Source of the DNA: an uncultured Flavobacteriaceae bacterium
Lineage (GTDB): Bacteria > Bacteroidota > Bacteroidia > Flavobacteriales > Flavobacteriaceae
DNA length: 64,000 nt
Assembly (NCBI GenBank): GCA_947489085.1
Contig: CANLCJ010000001.1
Location: 62,001 to 126,000, forward strand
Reading direction: 5' to 3'
Below, piece after piece: positions 42,347-49,231 of the stretch (the stretch's first letter is position 1; the number at the start of each line of letters is the position of its first letter). A model generated the notes under the pieces. The model searched no databases and was not told where the DNA came from. It saw only the letters and a list, made by a program, of their open reading frames with translations. The position numbers and the translations under genes were made by a program.

Positions 42347-42796
42347 ATGATAAGAATAATTTTAATTATATATAGCTCATTGTTTTTTTTAACATCATGT
42401 AAATTTGAAAAAGCTAATAATATTAGCTATATCAAAACAGGTGATAACAAAAGTTATACTGAAAATCAAACTGAAGTAAATAGCGTTGATTGTGAAACTC
42501 GTTTGAAAGAGATGATAATGAGTTGTGGTTCAGGTTGTGCTTTAAGTCTTAAAGAGAAAAATATTGAATTGATAAAAAAAGACACCTATAAAGTTGTTTT
42601 TTCGCAAGAAATGTATATAAATGAACAAAAGTCTGACGAAGATATTCTAGAATATTATTTTTTATGTAAAGGAAAAATAATTGAAAAAATATATGATAAT
42701 GAGACAGCTAATTACTTAGATGAGAATCAATCAGTTCCGACTCAAAAGATGTCATTTGAGAAATATGGAAAAAATTTATGTAATTGTGTTAATTGA
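42347..42796 (+). CDS. Lipoprotein, candidate immunity to the orphan toxin
   Basis: 149 aa from ATG 42347, with a TTG alternative at 42341. Lipoprotein signal IIYSSLFFLTSC, then a small Cys-containing domain (CETRLKEMIMSCGSGCALSL, EYYFLCKGK, KNLCNCVN); seven Cys follow the lipobox one, which is unusual. It lies 10 nt after the orphan toxin, mirroring the effector/lipoprotein pair just upstream. Not recognised as a family; periplasmic inhibitor is the inference. Confidence 0.72.
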   Translation: MIRIILIIYSSLFFLTSCKFEKANNISYIKTGDNKSYTENQTEVNSVDCETRLKEMIMSCGSGCALSLKEKNIELIKKDTYKVVFSQEMYINEQKSDEDILEYYFLCKGKIIEKIYDNETANYLDENQSVPTQKMSFEKYGKNLCNCVN

Positions 42797-42904
42797 GGTA
42801 TTTCTTTTTGTCTCCATTATAAATCCGCTAGTTTATATCTTAAATCCATAAGTCTCTATTAAAATATGAAATATTTATTTTAAATGGTTTAAAAAATGGT
42901 ATTG

Positions 42905-42990
42905 TGCACACGAGAAGATTCGAACTTCCACATCCTAAAACGGATACTGGCCCCTCAAGCCAGCGCGTCTACCAATTCCGCCACGTGTGC
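42905..42990 (-). tRNA. tRNA-Leu (anticodon GAG)
   Basis: 86 nt. Acceptor arm GCACACG/CGTGTGC, anticodon stem CTGGC/GCCAG with loop TTGAGGG, a long class II variable arm (TATCCGTTTTAGGATG) and T-arm with TTCGAAT. CCA is not encoded. Its 3' end faces the T6SS effector island. Confidence 0.95.
42906..42928 (-). repeat. tRNA-Leu 3' end acting as possible attachment site
   Basis: The T-arm/acceptor end of tRNA-Leu, matched 18/23 by 32373-32395 at the far side of the island. tRNA 3' ends are the usual targets of integrative elements. No integrase gene remains. Confidence 0.4.
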
Positions 42991-43016
42991 TTTTTTTTTT
43001 GAAAGGAACAAAAATA

Positions 43017-43047
43017 AAAAAAGTTAAGCAGAATGCTTAACTTTTTT
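43017..43047 (-). terminator. Terminator between tRNA-Lys and tRNA-Leu
   Basis: AAAAAAGTTAAGCA (43017-43030) and TGCTTAACTTTTTT (43034-43047), a perfect 14-bp stem with a 3-nt loop. On the minus strand it directly follows tRNA-Lys, so the two tRNAs are probably made from separate transcripts. Confidence 0.85.
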
Positions 43048-43051
43048 CTTG

Positions 43052-43124
43052 TGACCGGGCTGGGGCTCGAACCCAGGACCCTCTCCTTAAAAGGGAGATG
43101 CTCTACCAACTGAGCTACCCGGTC
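43052..43124 (-). tRNA. tRNA-Lys (anticodon TTT)
   Basis: 73 nt. Acceptor GACCGGG/CCCGGTC, D-arm AGCTCAGTTGGTAGAGC, anticodon loop CTTTTAA between TCTCC and GGAGA, T-loop GGTTCGAGCC. CCA is not encoded. Confidence 0.96.
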
Positions 43125-43268
43125 TTGTTTTTTTGACTAACTATCATTGCTGTTAGCGGGTGCAAATATAGAATGTTTTATTAATTAAACAATACTTTTT
43201 TTATAATTTTTTTTGTTTTTTTGCGGCATGATAATCTATGTTTTTAATAATCAAATAATAACAGAAAA

Positions 43269-43790
43269 ATGAAAATAGTTTTAATAGGGTACATGGGATC
43301 TGGAAAATCTTCGATAGGAAAAATTTTGTCAGAAAAATTAGCTTATAGCTTGGTGGATCTAGATGATTATATTGAAAAAAAAGAGAATAGTACTGTAAAA
43401 ACTATTTTTAAAACCAAAGGAGAAATTTATTTTAGAAAAAAGGAGAACGAATATTTAAAAGTACTATTACGGACAGAAGGAAACATGATTTTATCGTTAG
43501 GGGGGGGGACACCTTGTTATGGACAGAATATGGATTTAATAGAAGCTGCTGAAGATGCGACGTCTATTTATCTAAAGGCCTCTTTGCCTAAACTATCTAA
43601 AAAACTATTTAAGAAAAAGGCAAAACGCCCTTTAATAGCTCATATTGCTTCAGAGGAGGATATGGCAGAGTTTATAGGTAAGCACCTGTTCGAGCGTTCT
43701 CATTTTTACAATAAAGCTCAAATTACGGTACTTACAGATGATAAAAATAAAGAGGAGGTTGCAACTGCAGTTCTAGAACAATTATTCTAG
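43269..43790 (+). CDS. aroK: Shikimate kinase
   Basis: 173 aa with the P-loop GYMGSGKSSIGK at residues 6-17, VDLDDYIEKK for the shikimate-binding Asp, and the SLGGGTPCYG substrate loop. It phosphorylates shikimate in aromatic amino-acid synthesis. The GGG of the substrate loop is encoded by a nine-G run (43500-43508), where a slip would destroy the enzyme. Its 3' end overlaps the phosphoribosyltransferase gene tail-to-tail by 9 bp. Confidence 0.95.
   Translation: MKIVLIGYMGSGKSSIGKILSEKLAYSLVDLDDYIEKKENSTVKTIFKTKGEIYFRKKENEYLKVLLRTEGNMILSLGGGTPCYGQNMDLIEAAEDATSIYLKASLPKLSKKLFKKKAKRPLIAHIASEEDMAEFIGKHLFERSHFYNKAQITVLTDDKNKEEVATAVLEQLF
43500..43508 (+). repeat. G9 homopolymer tract in aroK
   Basis: Nine Gs encode the conserved Gly-Gly-Gly of the shikimate-binding loop with three GGG codons, in an otherwise AT-rich gene. 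This is a potential frameshift hot spot. Confidence 0.85.
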
Positions 43791-44285
43791 AACTACACTG
43801 TAATTATTCTCGGAAAAATTAACCGATACATGTTCCTGTAAAGATGTAGATAAAGAAATACCTTTAAAATCTGCCTTTACAGGATATTTTTTATGATTTC
43901 TATTTACTAAAACAGCCGTTTTAAACTGTTTTAGCGGTACGTTTAAAAAGTGTTTTACGCCGTAAATTAATGTGGTTCCAGAATTTAGAACATCATCGAC
44001 CAACACTATAGAAGCATTCGTGTATTCTTCTGGTGTTAAACAAGTAGAAATAGGTTGCCAAGGCTTTTGCTTATTTACGGTAACCTTACATAGTATTGGC
44101 TCTATATCAGAAATATGCTTTAGAGTATCTCTTAATTTTTCAGCAAGCAAATACCCGTTGCTATCAATACCAGCAATGATAACTTTAGATTCGTTTACAT
44201 TACTTTCATAAATTTGAAATGCGATACGTCTTATTTTATGTTCAATCGCGTTATGATCTAGAATAATACTATTCATAAAACTCAT
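43782..44285 (-). CDS. Phosphoribosyltransferase (PyrR/Hpt-like)
   Basis: 167 aa. PRPP-binding motif VLVDDVLNSGTTLIYGV near residues 95-110 and an N-terminal IAGIDSNGYLLAEKLRD segment that fits a type I PRTase hood. It resembles PyrR-type uracil PRTases/regulators, but it is not in a pyrimidine cluster, so exact substrate is open. It starts 27 nt downstream of the S4 protein gene, both on the minus strand, and converges with aroK. Confidence 0.85.
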   Translation of the reverse strand: MSFMNSIILDHNAIEHKIRRIAFQIYESNVNESKVIIAGIDSNGYLLAEKLRDTLKHISDIEPILCKVTVNKQKPWQPISTCLTPEEYTNASIVLVDDVLNSGTTLIYGVKHFLNVPLKQFKTAVLVNRNHKKYPVKADFKGISLSTSLQEHVSVNFSENNYSVVLE

Positions 44286-44312
44286 TTTAATATTTAAAAT
44301 TCGAAATCTAAA

Positions 44313-44684
44313 TTAATCATTTTCAGAGTTAAAACCATCAATATCTCTTCTATCTTTTTTAGTAGGCCGTCCAGTCCCTTTTTTTCTGTAATAGTCCTTC
44401 GAATATTTTAACAATTCTTGAGCCTCAAACTCAGTTTTAGGCGTGGTATCAACTCTATAAATGTCTACCAATTTGGCAGAGACTCTATTTGGTGGTATAT
44501 CGTTTACAGTTAGGGTATAGTTTATCTGGTTTTTTCGTAACTCTACTTTGTCTGTAGCATAAACCTCTCTACTGGGTTTAACAGAAGCACCATTTACTTT
44601 TACATGTCCCTTTTTACAAGCCGTAGTGGCCAAGCTTCGGGTTTTATAATACCTTACACACCACAAATATTTATCTACACGCAT
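44313..44684 (-). CDS. S4-domain RNA-binding protein (HslR-like)
   Basis: 123 aa. Residues 1-60 are an S4 domain (MRVDKYLWCVRYYKTRSLAT, GHVKVNGASVKPSREVYATD), followed by a basic tail (YYRKKGTGRPTKKDRRDID). Hsp15/HslR proteins bind stalled 50S-nascent chain complexes and help recycle ribosomes after heat shock. It is in a two-gene unit with the phosphoribosyltransferase. Confidence 0.88.
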   Translation of the reverse strand: MRVDKYLWCVRYYKTRSLATTACKKGHVKVNGASVKPSREVYATDKVELRKNQINYTLTVNDIPPNRVSAKLVDIYRVDTTPKTEFEAQELLKYSKDYYRKKGTGRPTKKDRRDIDGFNSEND

Positions 44685-44766
44685 ACAAATTCGTTTAAAA
44701 CTACGTTAACTATTACAAAACAAAAATATATTTAAATTGTATCTTGCAAGCCAAAAATAAGTAATA

Positions 44767-45930
44767 ATGAATTTAAGAAAAATAAGCTTTGTAATTTTAG
44801 GTGTTATAACAAGTCTTTATTCTTGTGGAAACGATGATGATGGACCACGCTTATCGCCTCTACCTAGTTTTGACGCACAGCAGGCAGAAGACGAAATGGC
44901 TATAGAGACCTATCTTAGAACACATCTTTACAATGCAGCAGATTTTAATAACATAGATTCTACTGGGGTTGGAATTGGAGATTTGGAAATTATAGAATTT
45001 AGCATATTGGGAGAACCACCCGTTGGTTTCGCTAGGTTGTTTGACGATGCTATAAGAGGAACGCTAGTTTTAGGCGAATCTGTGGTTAATTATTATTATT
45101 TAAATTTAAGTCAAGGTGGAGGTGGTAATAGACCTACATTTGCTGATAGAATACGAGTGCAGTATCAGGGTATTACACTGTCTGACGAAAATGTTTTTGA
45201 TGATAGAATAGCAAACCCTACCACGTTCGATCTTACGAATACTATAATAGGGTGGCAAACCGTTTTTCCTAATTTTAATGCATCAGAAAGTTTCACGACA
45301 GCTCAAGATGGTTTTGTAACCTTTAGCAGACCTGGCATGGGTGTTATGTTTATACCTTCTACAATAGGATATTTTAGCTCAGATCAAACAACACCACCAG
45401 AAATAATACCCCTAGTTAGAGAGCCATTATTGTTTAAATTTGAATTGTTACAAGTGTTTGAGAATGATTCTGATGAGGATGGAATACCTTCTCATTTAGA
45501 AGATTTAAATAATGACAATACATTTAGTTTAACAGGTACAGATGATAACACAGATGGAGATCTTAGCCCTAATGTGGACGATCCTGATGATGATGATGAT
45601 ACTGTTATGACTATAGATGAGATTACTGTTAGCTTTATTGAAGCAGAGAGTAGAGCCGCTGTTTTAGCCTTGGCAGAAGATTTAGATGACAATCAGGTCT
45701 TGGCTAACTTTATAGAAGAAGAAAGAGGTGCAAGTGGTGAAATAATTAACTTTAGAGGCAGAGTAATTACCTTTTTAGATACAGATAGTGATGGTGTATT
45801 TAACCATTTAGATACTGATGATGATGGCGATGGGGTTTTAACAGAAGATGAAGACACCAACAACGATGGAGATCCTACAAACGATCTAAGTAGTAACGGT
45901 ATTCCTAGATATCTTGATGCTACCGAATAG
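44767..45930 (+). CDS. FKBP-type PPIase lipoprotein with Ca-binding-like repeats
   Basis: 387 aa. The lipoprotein signal ends in LYSC, followed by GNDDDGP (surface-export type acidic +2 region). Residues about 125-235 form an FKBP-like domain (RIRVQYQGITLSDENVFDD, VFPNFNASESF, MGVMFIPSTIGYFS, LLFKFELLQVF). The C-terminal third has DxDxDG-type calcium-binding repeats (DSDEDGIPSHLEDLNND, DTDSDGVFNHLDTDDDGDGV) as in thrombospondin type 3. It is probably a surface or periplasmic foldase. Single-gene unit with a terminator shared with the rhodanese gene. Confidence 0.88.
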   Translation: MNLRKISFVILGVITSLYSCGNDDDGPRLSPLPSFDAQQAEDEMAIETYLRTHLYNAADFNNIDSTGVGIGDLEIIEFSILGEPPVGFARLFDDAIRGTLVLGESVVNYYYLNLSQGGGGNRPTFADRIRVQYQGITLSDENVFDDRIANPTTFDLTNTIIGWQTVFPNFNASESFTTAQDGFVTFSRPGMGVMFIPSTIGYFSSDQTTPPEIIPLVREPLLFKFELLQVFENDSDEDGIPSHLEDLNNDNTFSLTGTDDNTDGDLSPNVDDPDDDDDTVMTIDEITVSFIEAESRAAVLALAEDLDDNQVLANFIEEERGASGEIINFRGRVITFLDTDSDGVFNHLDTDDDGDGVLTEDEDTNNDGDPTNDLSSNGIPRYLDATE

Positions 45931-45959
45931 GAGGTAGTTATTTACCGATACTAATAATT

Positions 45960-45995
45960 AAAAAGTCATTTAAGCGTTGTTTTAAATGGCTTTTT
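45960..45995. terminator. Bidirectional terminator between FKBP lipoprotein and rhodanese genes
   Basis: AAAAAGTCATTTAA (45960-45973) pairs with TTAAATGGCTTTTT (45982-45995) with one G-T wobble. A/T runs on both sides suit convergent genes; it reaches into the last bases of the rhodanese stop codon. Confidence 0.8.
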
Positions 45996-46371
45996 AGTTG
46001 TTTATAGCGCTCCATTTTTGCCAACCACCAGAAAAATTATATACTTCTGTAAAACCTAGCTTTAATAAAATTTTACCAGCTTTTTTACTACGTACCCCAC
46101 TGTAACAATACACAATTACTGGTTCTTGCTTGTTAAAATTAGCTTTAGCAGTGTTTTTAAAGTGTTTTCTTTTAGCTATAGGTAAATTTATGGCATTTTT
46201 AATGTGACCTTCTTGATATTCTTTAGCAGTTCTAACATCTAAAAGCAGGAACTGTTCAGTGCTATTTTTTAGTTTTAGCTCTTGAGCTGTAATTGTGTTT
46301 ATTAGTACTTTTTTTTGACAAAAAGCGCTAACAGATAGTGTGAAAAATAATAATACGGCACAAACTTTCAT
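45994..46371 (-). CDS. Rhodanese-like protein, periplasmic
   Basis: 125 aa with a signal peptide (MKVCAVLLFFTLSVSAFC) and one rhodanese domain (LLLDVRTAKEYQEGHIKNAI) whose active-site Cys is in VIVYCYSGVRSKKAG. It transfers sulfane sulfur or senses thiols; the periplasmic location makes a detoxification or envelope-thiol role more likely than thiosulfate catabolism. Last gene of the minus-strand run. Confidence 0.9.
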   Translation of the reverse strand: MKVCAVLLFFTLSVSAFCQKKVLINTITAQELKLKNSTEQFLLLDVRTAKEYQEGHIKNAINLPIAKRKHFKNTAKANFNKQEPVIVYCYSGVRSKKAGKILLKLGFTEVYNFSGGWQKWSAINN

Positions 46372-46384
46372 TAACTTTTAGTAT

Positions 46385-47233
46385 TTACAAGTGCAACGGC
46401 TCTCCGCAATTGTAGCAAAACTCTGCTTTGTCTCGATGGTCGTTAGCCATACAATTATCGCAAGACTGAGAATTTAAATGTGTTTTAGGCAACACTTCGG
46501 GCGTGTCTTTTTTACTTTGCGCGGAGTATTCGGCAGATACTATACCTGTTGGTACAGCAATAATACCGTAACCCAAAATCATAATTAAAGCCGCTATAAA
46601 TTGCCCTAATGGCGTAACAGGTGCAATATCTCCAAAACCTACAGTGGTTAATGTTACAATACACCAATATACACTAACGGGTATACTTTTAAAACCACTT
46701 TCTTCGCCTTCCACCAAATACATAATAGTGCCACAGATTACACATAAAATTAATACGGCAAACAAGAATACAGATATTTTCGCTCTACTCGCTTTTAAAG
46801 CGCCGCTAAGCATTTGGGATGCTCCTAGATACCGCCCTAATTTTAATATTCTAAAAATACGAAGCAACCGTAAAGCCCTTAATGCTGCCAGAGCGTGTAT
46901 GCCCCCAAATAATAAAGAAATGTATTTTGGTATGGTAGATAAAAGGTCTATAATACCATAAAAACTAAAGACGTATGCTAACGGTTTTTTTACTGTAATA
47001 AGCCGAGCGATATATTCTATAGTAAAGAGTATGGTAATAATCCATTCGAATGTATTGATATAGGTATGGTACTTCGCATCGAAACTTTTAATACTTTCGA
47101 GCATAACCAATACAATACTAGTAAAAATAACAACAAATAATATAACATCGAAAAGCTTACCTGCAGGCGTATCTGCCTCGTAAATAATTTCGTGTATTTT
47201 TTTACGCCAATTGCCTTTTTCTATTCGTTCCAT
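46385..47233 (-). CDS. Voltage-gated-type K+ channel with C-terminal zinc ribbon
   Basis: 282 aa. Six membrane segments: S1 VILFVVIFTSIVLVMLES, S4 with regularly spaced Arg (RALRLLRIFRILKLGRYL), pore-helix and selectivity filter TLTTVGFGDIAP. The tail has two CxxC pairs (SCDNCM ... FCYNCGEP), a zinc-ribbon-like end. It is a Kv-like channel of prokaryotic type, with an unusual metal-binding cytoplasmic end that could sense redox or metal state. It is 22 nt after the DUF3857 gene and 14 nt before the rhodanese gene. Confidence 0.9.
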   Translation of the reverse strand: MERIEKGNWRKKIHEIIYEADTPAGKLFDVILFVVIFTSIVLVMLESIKSFDAKYHTYINTFEWIITILFTIEYIARLITVKKPLAYVFSFYGIIDLLSTIPKYISLLFGGIHALAALRALRLLRIFRILKLGRYLGASQMLSGALKASRAKISVFLFAVLILCVICGTIMYLVEGEESGFKSIPVSVYWCIVTLTTVGFGDIAPVTPLGQFIAALIMILGYGIIAVPTGIVSAEYSAQSKKDTPEVLPKTHLNSQSCDNCMANDHRDKAEFCYNCGEPLHL

Positions 47234-47254
47234 ATGATTACGAAATTACTAAAT

Positions 47255-49216
47255 TTAAAGTTTCTTTTTTAAAACTAAAAGCGGATTGGTTTGTATGTTT
47301 ATAACTTCGCTCATAAATGTTTTTAAATAGGGGTAATACTCAGGCGGATAAGCGGAATGGTTAAAACTAACATCAAAAAGTATATTTACAATGTTTTTGG
47401 AGATAGAAGTAGACGATAATCGTATAGTTCCAGCATTGTTAGGCATGGCCATGTTTATACTTTCAGGGAGCTCAACGACCTCATAATTATCGCCCAAATT
47501 TAGCTGTATACTTGTTGTGTATTTATTTTTAAAACCAAAATCTATGGGGTAAGATCTACTTTGTAGCTTAAAGGGGTTTTCTTCAAAAAAGGGCATGAGA
47601 AAAGGATTGAAATAGATTTTATCGCCTATACTTTCTAAAGCTAATTCTATATTGAAGGCTTCAGAAAACAGATCGCTGGTTTTAGTTGTGGTTTTCGTTT
47701 TATAATTGGAAAGGTCTGCTTTAGGCAATTCATTTTTTAAATTGTCTACATAATCTTCTGGATTAGAAAAGTAATTTTGTTTTTTAGACAAGGCATGGTA
47801 TCCAGAATACCTTGCTTTTATATGTCCTTTAGCTGTGCCTGTCTGGTCTAGGTTTAAATTGATTTTATAAGCTATGGTAGATTTCTTTTCTGCTTTAATG
47901 GTTACCCATTTGCTTTCGTCTTTAAAACGTATTGATCTGCCATAACCATTTAAACATCTAAAAGGCAGAACACCAAAAGGCAAGTAGTCGTTTGTTGCAT
48001 CTAAGAAATAGTTTTTCCCTTCTATATTAGCTTGCACTATAAAATAATTAAAATCTGTAATAACAGGATATAGCTTAGTTGCAAATCCATTACGTCTGGT
48101 AGACAATATAACTGGGTTAACAGAAATTTCATGTTGTTTTAACAGGTTGTGCAGTAATATATTTATAGAGGTAACGTTCCCAGTTTTGTTTTTAATTAAA
48201 TCTTTTACGGATATGTTTCTGTAAATACCGTAATCCTCGTTCCATGTGTACTGCTCCTGTACAAAATTATAGATAAGCTTTGCTTTTTTTAATGTATTGG
48301 TTTCTTCTGTAATGGTTTTAGGGAGTAGTGTTTTTACATCTACAATCTTTTTTAGTTGTTTACCAAAATCACCTCTAAGCTCTTTATCAACATCTTTCCA
48401 CGTTTTGGTGTAATGCTCTACAGAGCCCTCCATACCTTTAAAAGTTTCTAACTCATACTCAATTCTAGAAAGATAGTTGTCTCTAGAGGTCATGTAATCT
48501 TCGTCTATAAAGGCAGGAATATTTTTCATTACATAGGTGCTTTTGGTACAATCTGCACTTGCACCGTTTCCCATAACAAGGCAATTCCTTTCAATTTCAT
48601 TAGTGTTTGTGTCCAGTTTTTTAGCACCAATCAGTTTAATGTGGTATTTCCAATTTGCAGGTATACTGGTATGGTATTCACTGTGAAGTTTTGGTAGGTC
48701 TCCTTGAAATTCCCAACCATGGTATTTTCTCATATATGGAGAGCGTAACGTATAACTATACGTTATTACTGCGCCTTCTTTAATATTAGGTAATGTAAAG
48801 GCAACTTTAATGTAATTTTCCTTATAATCTGTTTTATAAATATGCGTTTTGTCTAATTGCGTTTTTAAAACCTCTCCATTCTCAAGGGTATAGGTTGTAG
48901 CTATTATATCTTGTATGCTCTCAAAAGAATTATTGTTTTTTCTATATAAGAACATCGTAATATTGGCATTATCGAAACCTTCTTTATTAAAGATTTTAAT
49001 TTTGTGTTTTAGCTTTGTTACAAGGTCGAACTTTTCGTCGTCTACATAACTATTACCGTATTCGTAAAGCACCAAGGCATTGGCGGTTGAGTCTTGGGGA
49101 TAAGATTTTAATTTAAGTTCGCTTAGCGAAACATTAAAAACGTGTTTATTATCTTTTGTTTGTGCCGTTAGCGTAAAACTTACCAGACCTATAATTAGAT
49201 GTATAAACTGTTTCAT
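47255..49216 (-). CDS. DUF3857/transglutaminase-like protein, likely inactive
   Basis: 653 aa with a signal peptide. An N-terminal DUF3857 domain (KIKIFNKEGFDNANITMFLY, VAFTLPNIKEGAVITYSYTL) and a transglutaminase-like core (YNFVQEQYTWNEDYG, NKTGNVTSINILLHNLLKQH, DFNYFIVQAN, FLDATNDYLP) are seen. The usual Cys after the conserved Gly is Val here and the usual His is Tyr, so catalysis by Cys-His-Asp is not expected; the Asp is kept. Such proteins are common in Bacteroidota with unknown function. It is in the minus-strand run between the DnaQ-like gene and the ion channel. Confidence 0.88.
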   Translation of the reverse strand: MKQFIHLIIGLVSFTLTAQTKDNKHVFNVSLSELKLKSYPQDSTANALVLYEYGNSYVDDEKFDLVTKLKHKIKIFNKEGFDNANITMFLYRKNNNSFESIQDIIATTYTLENGEVLKTQLDKTHIYKTDYKENYIKVAFTLPNIKEGAVITYSYTLRSPYMRKYHGWEFQGDLPKLHSEYHTSIPANWKYHIKLIGAKKLDTNTNEIERNCLVMGNGASADCTKSTYVMKNIPAFIDEDYMTSRDNYLSRIEYELETFKGMEGSVEHYTKTWKDVDKELRGDFGKQLKKIVDVKTLLPKTITEETNTLKKAKLIYNFVQEQYTWNEDYGIYRNISVKDLIKNKTGNVTSINILLHNLLKQHEISVNPVILSTRRNGFATKLYPVITDFNYFIVQANIEGKNYFLDATNDYLPFGVLPFRCLNGYGRSIRFKDESKWVTIKAEKKSTIAYKINLNLDQTGTAKGHIKARYSGYHALSKKQNYFSNPEDYVDNLKNELPKADLSNYKTKTTTKTSDLFSEAFNIELALESIGDKIYFNPFLMPFFEENPFKLQSRSYPIDFGFKNKYTTSIQLNLGDNYEVVELPESINMAMPNNAGTIRLSSTSISKNIVNILFDVSFNHSAYPPEYYPYLKTFMSEVINIQTNPLLVLKKKL

Positions 49217-49231
49217 TTTTGCAATGTAATT

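Noticed and set aside
32748-42796. Prophage or conjugative element
   Set aside because: No integrase, portal, terminase, tra or relaxase genes; the content is T6SS cargo only.
42991-43000. T10 run next to tRNA-Leu as a possible terminator
   Set aside because: It is upstream of the tRNA on its own strand and has no hairpin; the real terminator is at 43017-43047.
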